From the NCBI RefSeq assembly GCF_037975245.1, contig NC_092583.1:18004764-18068763 (forward strand): a stretch of 64,000 nucleotides of DNA, given 5' to 3'. The notes beneath the pieces are model-generated. The model was not told where the DNA came from. It worked only from the letters and a program-made list of their open reading frames with translations, and searched no databases. Positions within the stretch are counted from its first letter, which is position 1; the number at the start of each line of letters is the position of its first letter. Positions 36,801-49,600 of the stretch are shown here, piece by piece. This DNA is from Apostichopus japonicus (lineage: Eukaryota; Echinodermata; Holothuroidea; Aspidochirotida; Stichopodidae). A program made the translations under genes and the position numbers.

Positions 36801-39800
36801 AAAAGCAGTGCGGGGCAGGTACCCTTGGTACTTGGTGTGAGCACTAAGAGCACTACTGACATAAGGCTGTTGAACTTTTTCCCACCAGATGCACTGGACC
36901 AGAGAATACACTCGGTACGAATGGATGTAATCATTGCCATCAAGCATTGGTTGAAATCGATGGAACTGTGGTAAGGCTTTCTTTCACTTTCTATTGTCTT
37001 TGCAATTGAGAATATAATGGACCATTATGGTTAAGGAGACTGGAGGATTTCTACATATCATAATATTTCCTTACTTGGGAGTCTGTTAAGAAACTGTTTC
37101 AATTCTGCCTACCCCATCCACTCCTCCTGCCCCATCAACCCACATATGTTTATTGCAACACAGCACAACTTTGTGTTGTGGCAAAGCTATGGTGAAACAT
37201 GGTAATTTGTGCAACAAGTTCCTTAATCATTCATACCATGTTTGTTTATTGTGATCTCTGATGATGTTAAGCATTGTTGGTGTTCTTTCTGTGACTTCAG
37301 ATCCTGGTGATCATTCATACCATGTTTGTTTATTGTGATCTCTGATGATGTTAAGCATTGTTGGTGTTCTTTCTGTGACTTCAGATCCTGGTGATCATTC
37401 ATACCATGTTTGTTTATTGTGATCTCTGATGATGTTAAGCATTGTTGGTGTTCTTTCTGTGACTTCAGATCCTGGTGATCATTCATACCATGTTTGTTTA
37501 TTGTGATCTCTGATGATGTTAAGCATTGTTGGTGTTCTTTCTGTGACTTCAGATCCTGGTGATCATTCATACCATGTTTGTTTATTGTGATCTCTGATGA
37601 TGTTAAGCATTGTTGGTGTTCTTTCTGTGACTTCAGATCCTGGTGATCATTCATACCATGTTTGTTTATTGTGATCTCTGATGATGTTAAGCATTGTTGG
37701 TGTTCTTTCTGTGACTTCAGATCAGGTGCTATCCTGAAGATGATCCGTGCCCAGATGATTTCTTTTCAGACCGCATCCCCTTTAGTGAATCCAATTTGCT
37801 GTCAGAGACAATGGTATGTAAAATTAAATTCTTGTGATTCTAGTATTTGGTTTTGTTGCTGAATGAAGCTAATGTTGGAATTACTGGCGTAATATGTGAT
37901 TATAAGTCAATAAATACTGTACCAATGTATGCTGTTTGTTATTACTAGGATATGTAATTAAGCACATAGTTATAGTAGTATCTATGTATGCTGTTAGTCA
38001 TTATTTGAATATGTAACTAAACACAGTGATACCTATGTATGTTAGTTGTTATAACTAGAATATGTAATTAAACACAGTGTAGTACCTATGTATGTTAAGC
38101 TAGAATATGTAATTAAACACATTGTAGTATCTATGTATGTTATTTATTAAAACTAGGATGTGTAATTCAACACTAAGCCAGACAATAGATTTACATTCAG
38201 TATGCTAGCATACATAGCTACTTTTTATAATAAATGGTGCCATTTGCACCCATTATTTGTCTTGTCATTCAGCTTTTAGTCCCATAGTCTCAGGTGACAG
38301 TCACCAATCAGGGTTACAGTGTGCAAGACTCATACTGTCTGGTTGAGTAAAGCATGTCATGCACCTACTAACCTTTGATCATTTAATTCAATTGAATTAA
38401 CATTTCTCATATGAGAGTATTTAAAGGTCCTGCATTACAATGCAAGTGTGGTTCAGTATTTAAAGTGACACTTTTCTCAATTTTATACTCTTTCTTTTCA
38501 GATTTGCAAAAAGTGTGACCCACTGTGTGAAGGATGTATAGGGTCTGGTCCTGGCTGGTGCAAGGCTTGTCGCAATTATACACGTGGGAAGTACTGCATA
38601 TCTTCTTGTGAAAAAGGAGAATATGCCGATTCTAACAATGTAAGCCATTTTTAATACTTGTGAGAGCTTGATACTTTGTTAGCCATGTTAAGAACTTCAG
38701 CATTCATATTCAGTATTTTCAAGACCCATCTGAATTACAGAAAATATACACAGATTGCATCATCATGTTGGTTCATTCATACACAGAGTTGCAAGGACTG
38801 TCATCCCGAGTGTGATGAGTGTAGCGGTGGCAGCAACCAAGAATGCATAGAATGTTCTTCGCTCTCAATCTTTGAAGAAGAGACCAACACGGTAATTAGA
38901 GACATTTATGCAACCGAACTATAACAGCATATGTTGAACATTTTGGATAAGTTATGCATATTAAATCAGTGTATTTTGATTTTTAAATCAATAACAATGA
39001 TGAAATTGTATTGGCGCGAAAAAGTTTACAATGAATTAGTTGAAATTCATAGTATGAAGAATCAGTCATTACCAACTAAACTCTGTCTGTCTGTCTACTT
39101 AGATACAGGATTACAGAATGCATTGTTGTATTCAAGGTAGAAGAATTAATCATTCCTGATGAAGAAACTTCTTTACAATATAATATATCTGTTTCTTATC
39201 TGCAGGCCAGGTGCATTAGTTTGAGGTTTATTTGTCATCTCTCATAAAGACTTTTCTTTACAGTATAATATGTCTGTCTCTTGTCTGCAGACGACTTGTG
39301 TAAGTGACTGTCCTGTCAGTCACCCATTTCAGACTGAGCCACGGATGTGTGTGGCTGTGTGTCCTGAAGGTCACTATGCTCGTACAGACAAGAGATGTAA
39401 TCAATGCCATTTACAATGCAGAGGGGGTTGCAGTGATGATACCAGTTCTGGATGTCATGAGTGCAGGCATATCAATCAGTCTGGTGCTTGCAAGGAGAAA
39501 TGTGACAACGGTTGGGTTGAAGATGAAAATCGAACATGCATGTCTAAAGGGACAACTGATACCAGAACTACTAACAAAACGTAAGTTTACTAAGAGGTCT
39601 CCAGGAGCAGTGCATCACTAACCTAACAAACACAGAAAAAATGACAAAACATTTGTACTTATAGACTGTGTGAGGTCTCCAGGAACAGTGCATCACTAAC
39701 CTAACAAACACAGAAAAAATGACAAAACATTTGTACTTATAGACTGTGTGAGGTCTCCAGGAACAGTGCATCACTAACCTAACAAACACAGAAAAAATGA

Positions 39801-40558
39801 CAAAACAATTGTAGTTATAGACTGAGCGAGGTCTCCAGGAACAGTGCATCACTAACCTAACAAACACAGAAAAAATGACAAAACATTTGTACTTATAGAC
39901 TGAGCGAGGTCTCCAGGAACAGTGCATCACTAACCTAACAAACACAGAAAAAATGACAAAACATTTGTACTTATAGACTGAGCGAGGTCTCCAGGAACAG
40001 TGCATCACTAACCTAACAAACACAGAAAAAATGACAAAACATTTGTACTTATAGACTGTGTGAGGTCTCCAGGAACAGTGCATCACTAACCTAACAAACA
40101 CAGAAAAAATGACAAAACATTTGTACTTATAGACTGTGTGAGGTCTCCAGGTTATACAACAGTGCATCACTAACCTAACAAACACAGAAAAAAATGACAA
40201 AACAATTTTTACTTATAGACTTTTTAAGGACTTCATTTACCATAAGTGAAATTTTTTGTAATAGTTTAAATTTTTCTGCATGTCTGGAACATTGAATCAT
40301 TTGTAAAGGTATGAATTCTTTGTGCTAGTTTTATCCTTTATAATATTCTTTGGTGTCCTCTTGATACCCAATTTCAGCCCCCAGAGCCTGGCAGTAATCA
40401 TAGTGGCAGGGGCTGTGTTACTCATCGCTGTTATTATGATCATTTGTTTTCTGATATACCGGGTCAGTAAACAGGAGATGGTGTACGTGGACTATACTAG
40501 TAACATCGTAAGTACCCCATATAAGTTTATATATATAAGTATATATATAAGTATATAG

Positions 40559-40607
<49 letters not shown>

Positions 40608-43600
40608 ATTTATATATATATATATATGTGTGTGTATATAAGTATATATAAATATATATAAGTATCTGTTTACATTGAACCCTGCAGTACCTGTTTAGCT
40701 GGACCCTGCAGTATCTGTTTAGCTTTGACCCTTTAGTATTGGTTTAGCTGGACCCTGCAGTATCTGTTTAACTAGAGCCTGTAGTATCTGTTTAGCGGGG
40801 ACCCTGCAGTAGGTTGAGCCCTGCAGTATCTGTTTAGCTTGAACCTGGAGTACCTGTTTAGCTGGACCCTGCAGTATCTGTTTAGCTTTGACCCTTTAGT
40901 ATTGGTTTAGCTGGACCCTGCAGTATCTGTTTAACTAGAGCCTGTAGTATCTGTTTTAGCGGGGACCCTGCAGTAGGTTGAGCCCTGCAGTATCTGTTTA
41001 GCTGGAACCTGGAGTACCTGTTTAGCTGGACCCTGCAGTATCTGTTTAGCTTGAACCCTGAAGTATCTGTTTAGCAGGGACCCTGCAGTACGTTGAACCC
41101 TGCAGTATCTGTTAGCTTGAACCCTGTAGTATCTGTTTAGCTGGACCCTGCAGTATCTGTTTAGCTGGACCCTGTAGTATCTGTTTAGCTGGACCCTGCA
41201 GTATCTGTTTGGATTGAAGCCTGCATTATATGTTTAGCTGGACCCTGCAGTATCTGTTTAGCTGGACCCTGCAGTATCTGTTTAGTTGGACCCTGCAGTT
41301 TAGCTGAACCCTGCAGTATCTGTTTAGCTGGACCCTGCAGTATCTGTTTTGCTGGACTCTGCAGTGTCTGTTTAGCTGGACTCTGCAGTATCTGTTTAGC
41401 TGGACCCTGCAGTATCTGTATAGCTGGATCCTGCAGTATCTGTTTAGCTTGAACCCTGCAGTATCTGTTTAGCTGGACTCTGCAGTATCTGTTTAGCTGG
41501 ACTCTGCAGTGTCTGTTACGCTGGAACCTGCAGTATCTCATTGATAGCAATAATCTATAGGTTAACATTTGTTTTTCTTCAATAATGTTATCTGATTGTT
41601 CAATTGAATACATTCACTGAGTTTGATAACAAATCCAGAAAAGTATTATACAATTTATGTACAGATTCCTTCAAATCATCCTTGGCTTATGTGGCTAATG
41701 ATGACTTCATTGACTTCATTGAACAGCCAAGTGTTTGGTATTGTTCACTAATACTGCTTACTTGTAAAATCAGGAGGAACTACATGTAACTTTATAATGA
41801 TCACCTTATGAACAATTGTTGTTCTGTGTTTATGCAACATATGTATGAAGTTGTCCATAAAGAAGTTGTGACTGTCAACAGTTTGGTTTAATAATTAAGA
41901 CAATTAAACTATGATAATAAATAATTGCATAGTTTAACCTTGGATGGAATCTTTACAATGTAAGTATAATAATGAAATATCAGTATAAGTATGCATATTT
42001 GACCTTCTTTTTTCATGAAGTATGTGTATTTACCTTGTATTTTCCCTATGTTTAATTCTTACAGCCAATGAACAACCTTGATGAAGAGAGAGATGTAAGT
42101 ATATTATCCTGATAATTAGATAAGCAACCTAGTCATAACACACATAGCATAACACACTAAACTACATAACCAAGAAACTAAGAGATGTGAAAAACGGTTC
42201 ATCATCAGTAGACGTTTTTTAATTCCAGTGTTGTTGTCAAGTTCTTTTATCCAAGTACTTCTGAGTACTGAGGTTCCGAGTAACAAGTACCATAGTCAAA
42301 TTACTCCCTTTGATAACCTAAGTACCGAATGCATCAGTTCAGGATCCAAGTACCGAGTAGGAGTACTATTTCATCCAAGTATGTTACTAGTACTTTTGAT
42401 ATATTAATAATAAAAGAATCATGTTTATAACTGCCCCAAATGATCATTGTAAGCAAATAATAACAGTTGAATGTGATGACATTCAATTTAGGGTGTCTCT
42501 CTCTTTGATATTGGAAAGACATAATGGCAGTAAACTTGTTGAGTTTATGTGCACAGGGGTGTTAAACTAACAGTAATTGTATGGATTGTTCCATATGTTA
42601 GCAACATACATCACTCATGGAGGTATTCGTCATCTTCACACAGCCTAGATACAAACTGTACTTGGTACTACACTAGCCGACAGGTAGGATGCTACTATAG
42701 TAGTGATGCATCTGAATAGTACTATTATAGGGTAATACAATGGAATCATTTTTTCCACCTTTGTAGCCAATGACTCCCAGTGGGGTATCTCCTAACCAGG
42801 CAATTCTTACCATCATCAAGGAAACACATTTAAAACGTGGAAATGTTCTTGGCTCTGGTGCATTTGGAACAGTCTACAAAGGACTGTGGATCCCTGATGG
42901 AGAGCCAAAAGTTCGTATTCCTGTTGCCATCAAAATCTTGAGAGATGTCTCCAGCCAGGCTGCTGAAGAATTCTTGGAGGTAGGAACTCTTAGAGCATTT
43001 TTCTCACTGTGCCAACCTTTTGAAGTTAAAAGTCATTGGACAACAGGTTTGAAGGTTACCACTTGTGTTGCAAATATGTTAGACTGTGTAATATTAGTAC
43101 TGACTTGAATGCACCACCTTAACATTAATGTGTAGTTATGAATCTGTCATTCTCTCCCTCTAGGAAGCCAAAGTAATGGCATCTGTAGATCACCCATGTC
43201 TATTAAGATTACTGTGTGTCTGCATGGCCGGTGAGATCACACTGATAACCCAACTGATGCCATTAGGAGCACTACTGGATTATATCCGCCAGCATAAAGA
43301 GAAAATTGGATCACACCATCTTCTTAGGTGGAGTCACCAGATTGCTGAGGTATGAATTAGTAGATGCTACATCACTTTCAACAAGAGATAAAGTTGGTGG
43401 GGGGGGGGTTGAAAAAGTGATAATTAAGTATGGTTCCTAGAAGTCACTAATTTCTGGGTAGAGTCCCTGTATTTATGTGCCATCCTTGGATTAAAAGTGT
43501 CCCTGGATATTAGGTAATGTCCTTGGAATAACCCTCAAATTAATAATAATAACAGCCATGTTATAACAGTGATAGCTGCCTTTCAAATGAACTGAATATT

Positions 43601-46600
43601 GACCTTGTATTTCAAATTATTGCTATGAAATGATCCATATATTATGCTCTAATATTACATAGCAATGTGGCACAAATTTGTGTGGCCCAGTCACTTAGTT
43701 CATTCCCAACATTCATACTGTTGATACTAGTTCATGACACTCAGAGTAATTCTTTTCTTTTTTTTTTGGTGAGAGATATTATTTTGATGATGCTGTGTTG
43801 TATTGCAGATATGAAACATGTTGACTTTCAATACATTTCATAGATGGCATTTCCTTCTTAAGCAAAAGTTTTATGTTTTTTGTTTTCTCTATAGGGCATG
43901 GTTTACTTGGAAGAGAAACACTTGATTCATCGCGACTTAGCTGCCAGGAATGTGCTGGTACAAACACCTGGGCAGGTTAAAATCACTGACTTTGGGCTGG
44001 CGAAATTCCTGAATGTTGATGAAAACGTGTACAAGGCCCAAGGTGGAAAGGTAAGCTGATTACACCATAACTGTAAGCCCAAAAGTTGTTGAAACCAAAA
44101 ATAGGGATTAGCTATTCATTGGTTATTTTGTTACCTAAAACATGTAAGATATGATCAAAACACTATGATTGAATCACCCAAATATAGGTAAGCTATTTAT
44201 TGGTTATTTTGTTAACTAAAACATGTAAGATGCGATCAAAACACAATGATTGAATAACCCAAAAATAAGGGATTAGCTATTTATTGGTTATTTTGTTACC
44301 TAAAACATGTTAGATATGATCAAAACACTATGATTGAACCACCCAAATATAGGTAAGCTATTTATTGGTTATTTTGTTACCTAAAACATGTGAGATATGA
44401 TCAAACCACTATGATTGAATCACCCAAATATAAGTTAGCTATTTATTGGTTATTTTGTTACCTAAAACATGTTAGATATGATCAAAACACTATGATTGAA
44501 TCACCCAAATATAGGTAAGCTATTTATTGGTTATTTTGTTACCTTAAACATGTGAGATATGATCAAAACACTATGATTGAATAAACCAAATATAGGTAAG
44601 CTATTTATTGGTTATTTTGTTACCTAAAGCTTGTTAGATATTCAAAAAGCTGGCTATGATTGAATAAACCAAATATAAGTAAGCTATTTATTGGTTATTT
44701 TGTTACCTAAAACATGTGAGATATGATCAAAACACTATGATTGAATCACCCAAATATAGGTAAGCTATTTATTGGTTATTTTGTTACCTAAAGCTTGTTA
44801 GATATTCAAAAAGCTGGCTATGATTGAATAAACCAAATATAGGGATTAGTTATTCGTTGATAATTTTGTTACCTAAAACATGTGAGATATGATCAAAACA
44901 CTATGATTGAATTTCCCAAATATAGGGATTAGCTATTCATTGGTTGTTTTGTTACCTAAAGCTTGTTACATAAGATCAAAACACTGGCATGATTGAATAA
45001 CCAAATATAGGATTAGTTATTCGTTGATTATTTTGTTAATGAAAGCTTAATTAGATATGATCAAACACTAGCTATGATTGAATGAACTAAATATAGGGAT
45101 TAGTTATTCATTGATTATTTTGTTTAATGAAAGCTTGTTAGATATGATCAAAACACTGACTTTGATTGAATAAACTGCTTTCATTCATTAAGGGAAGCCT
45201 CACATCAACACTTTTCATTCAGTGCCACACGTTGGATTCGCACGATTGGCCAATATGCATCATGGATAAGCTTCCCACTTCAATGTTTATGCTCCGGAAA
45301 TGTCCGAAAGTTAATTACTAAAGTCTAAAGCTGAATGGATTTATTGTTATTGTTTGCAAACAATTCATCCAAGGAGTGAGTGGCAGAGTCTCGCACAGTT
45401 TGCAAGTTCATGAGTGACAATAGCAAGTGTGAAGATACATAGAAAACTAGACAATCATTTCCAAGCTGCTTTAAGATCTTTCTGTGGGCCCAAGTTATGA
45501 CCAGCCATTTATTTAAACAATTCCACTTCACTTGTAACAGGTCCATACACATCCTTTTCTGCACAAGTTAACCATTTTTGATTCCTTGTGGGAGGTGAAA
45601 TGAATCTATGTGATGGTGTGTTGGTGTGTGCATGTGACACCTGCTTGTAAACACCAAAAGTTTATGGTGGACTTAAAACTTTGTATGTAGATCTGTCCTA
45701 TTGAGTACAAGAGGCCTATTCTTTTCTGTGAAGTTCAAAGGTCATTTGGGGTTGACAGGGGCAAAGTCTGAAAATATTGTAAACGTCATAACTCAAAAGT
45801 ACATCTTTGCATACTTGGTATGTAGATTCAGCTTGGTGAGGACAAGAACCTATTGAAATTGGTGGAGGTCAAAGGTCATTTGCTCTCAACATATAGCTAT
45901 ACAGTCATCTAGGAAGTGAAGTCTGCTTCAAAGTGTTGATATTTTTTGTTGGGTGCTTTAAACACACATAATTCTCCCTTATCAGTTTTCACACTCTGAG
46001 CTCAAGGAGACAACAGGTTATCTCTAATGGTCTCAAACTTGGGTCAAGGGGTCAACAGGCTATCTCAAATGGTTTCAAACTTGGCCAAATCCTCAGTGAT
46101 TTATACTAGATCACTGTGGCTCTGGCAGGTTGTGAAAATATTTCATAGTTTATAAATAATGTCATGTAATTCCCATTCATTAGTAAAGGGATGGTTGATG
46201 GCAGAGCTGATTTTCTAATTGATTAAATTAAGATCTTTTTGGCTATTTGATGATTTCTCCTTTTGGTGTATTTCTTAACAGATGCCCATTAAGTGGTTGG
46301 CCCTGGAAAGTATTCAGTACAGAAGGTTTTCTCACAAAAGTGATGTTTGGAGCTTTGGTGAGTATATCTAATGAAGGTAGATTGTCTATTACCATTGAGG
46401 CCATACCTTGGTTAAGCTATTTTATTCAGTTGACTTGATCCAAGCTGTTACATGCATAGGGCTTGTATTTTGTTTTCTTTGAGGAGGGGGGGGGAGGGGG
46501 GTAGCATATTTGCAAAAGATGACAATGCTGTGCAGAAGACATGTGCAGAAAGTGGTGGTAGCATCATTCTTTGGGAATTATATTCCTCAGTAAGATTTCA

Positions 46601-49600
46601 TTTTGTAGTGTTTTCTTGTTTTTAATAACTTCAATCCTGAAAGTCTCTTTTCATTTTCAGGTGTAACTCTGTGGGAAATAATGACTTTCGGTGGTAAGCC
46701 TTACGATGGTGTCAAAGCCAGGGACGTCCCAGAACTATTGGTGAAAGGAGAGCGACTTCAACAGCCACCAATCTGTACAATTGATGTTTATATGTTGATG
46801 GTTAAATGTAAGTTGATCTTAATTATTTATGTCATGGAATTATGATTACAATGTTTAAACAAAGTAGTAAAACAATACATATAAAGGAAGCCAAGGGCAG
46901 AGTTTTGAAGCTTCCGGGAAACAAATTACTTTAACAAGCTAATTTGTTCCCCTTTAACATATACAAGTAGAATAATGGGTTCTTTTTCTATTTTTCCCAA
47001 CTAATTTGTTGATGGTTTATTTTTAGGTTGGTTAGAAGATGAAAACAGCAGGCCATCATTCCAGCAGCTTTCTGATGAATTGATGAACATGCTTCAAGAC
47101 CCTCAGAGATATCTGGTAGTCCAGGTCAGTAAAAGGGACAGTTGTAGACACTTGTAATACTACACTTAAATTCATATAGTATAAATATCTGGTCTTGTAG
47201 TGTGGGAAACTTGGGGTGGGGGTTTTAGGCTTGTTTGTCATGGCTGCAGAGCAGTGATACTGAATATGAGGACTCCTCTATAATTAAGAAAGTGTCAAGG
47301 TTGCAGGGCAGTGATACTGAATATGAAGTCTCCTCTATAATTAAGAAAGTGTCATGGCTGCAGAGCAGTGATACTGAATATGAAGTCTCCTCTATAGTTA
47401 AGAAAGTGTCATGGCTGCAGAGCAGTGGTACTGAATATGAGGACTCCTCTATAATTAAGAAAGTGTCATGGCTGCAGAGCAGTGATACTGAATATGAAGT
47501 CTCCTCTATAATTAAGAAAGTGTCATGGTTGCAGAGCATTGATACTGAATATGAAGTCTCCTCTATAGTTAAGAAAGTGTCATGGTTGCAGAGCAGTGAT
47601 ACTGAATATGAGGACTCCTGTATCATTAAGAAAGTGTCATGGCTGCAGAGCAGTGATACTGACTATTAGGACTCCTCTATAATTAAGAAAATGTCATGGC
47701 TGCAGAGCAGTGATACTGAATATGAAGTCTCCTCTAAAGTTAAGAAAGTGTCATGGTTGCAGAGCAGAGATACTGAATATGAGGACTCCTCTATAATTAA
47801 GAAAGTGTCATGGCTGCAGAGCAGTGATACTGAATATGAGGACTCCTGTATAATTAAGAAAGTGTCATGGCTGCAGAGCAGTGATACTGAATATGAGGAC
47901 TCCTCTATAATTAAGAAAGTGTCATGGCTGCAGAGCAGTGATACTGAATATGAAGTCTCCTCTATAGTTAAGAAAGTGTCATGGCTGCAGAGCAGTGATT
48001 CGGAATATGAGGACTCCTCTATAATTAAGAAAGTTTCGTGGCTGCAGAGCAGTGATACTGAATATGAGGACTCCTCTATAGCTAAGAGAGTGTCATGGCT
48101 GCAGAGCAGTGACACTGACTATTAGGACGCCTCTATAACTAAGAGAGTGTCATGGCTGCAGAGCAGTGATACTGAATATGAAGTCTCCTCTGTAGTTAAG
48201 AAGTGAGATGCTGCAGTACATTCTCCATGGTTGGATGCTCATTTGGTGGTCTGAACAACAGTGGAGGTAAAAATAACACATTTGAATGGTAATTCTTTGA
48301 ATAATTTATTCATATATGAGAGATAATTACATGCATAGGGCTTCAGTTGTGCCAGTGAACAATTCTCTAAACCATTGGGGATCCATTGAACCATTCTCCA
48401 GTTTCACCATTATCTTGAATGTCTTTCAAATTTATAGCAAGACTGAAATTTTGCAGTACAGATTTAGTTGGTTATCTGTGGATTTGAAATCTTCTTTTTT
48501 CTCAAATAGCACGACTCTGAATCTGATGCTCTACCAAGTCCCAATCCCTCTGATTTCTATAAGAGCCTGATTAGTGAAGGCATGGAGGGCGCTGCTCCAG
48601 AACTCTTGATGGATGCTGATGAATACTTGCAACCCATGGGTCAGATGAAAGAGAATTACACTTACCAACCTTCACAAGGCTTTGCCTTTCCACAGGTAAT
48701 GAAAATATTTCAGCAACAAAGAGTGGCAAAAACTATTCCAAACATTTGCAATTGATCTCACTCCATGTTGATGATCATGGTGTTCTTGTAAATTGCATTC
48801 ATGCATTCATTGTGAACTTCAAATGTGAATTCAATTATATAGGTATCACCATAAAAGAGGTTTCTTTTGGTTTGAATTATATTCATAAATATGTGAAATA
48901 TCTGATTAAATGATGCAAATTAACCATTTTTAGGAAGAAGTACTTGAATGTTCAATGCATCTGGCTTTGTGTGCATTCTAACTTGTCTTGTGATGGTATA
49001 CTTGGATGAAAACTATGTTGTTACCACAGATGGTTAAAATCTTGACATTCCTTACTTAGCAACATATCAACACTCAGTGTACACCTACCACACCTTCTTG
49101 GTGGATGAACTCACCTTCTTTGCATATTAGAACTGGGGCTGAAGTTGTCATTGATATTCACTAGAATCTACTCACCAACTGATGGACAAGAATATTGAGC
49201 CAGAAACAATTGACAGAGTTTGTAATTATTCAATCAAGTACAAACTGTTCTTTATTTTGTATTTTATCAGAACAATCCCCCGCCAGCAGCAGCAATTACT
49301 GCTGCTTCACCCTTTTTGCCAGCTTCTCCTGGTGCCAACGGCATACCGGGTAGAAACTCACGCAAGGACAGTACTTTGACCCGCTACAGCCAAGATCCCA
49401 TTGTGGCAAAACAGCAATATGAAAGTCAGAGGAGCAATGGCAGTGCTGAAGGTGAGTCCACTCATCAGAAAGCAGGTTTTGTAATGTCAAAAAATGTCTG
49501 CTTGCTCAATCAAAACAATCTCTTACAAATTTTATCAAACAATTTTAAGAGAGAAAACAACTAAAGCTTCCTACCTCTGCTGTAAAGTTAAAATCTCTTA

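Noticed and set aside
39571-40200. - strand frame of about 209 codons
   Set aside because: A product of the 78-bp minisatellite inside an intron; no independent coding sign.
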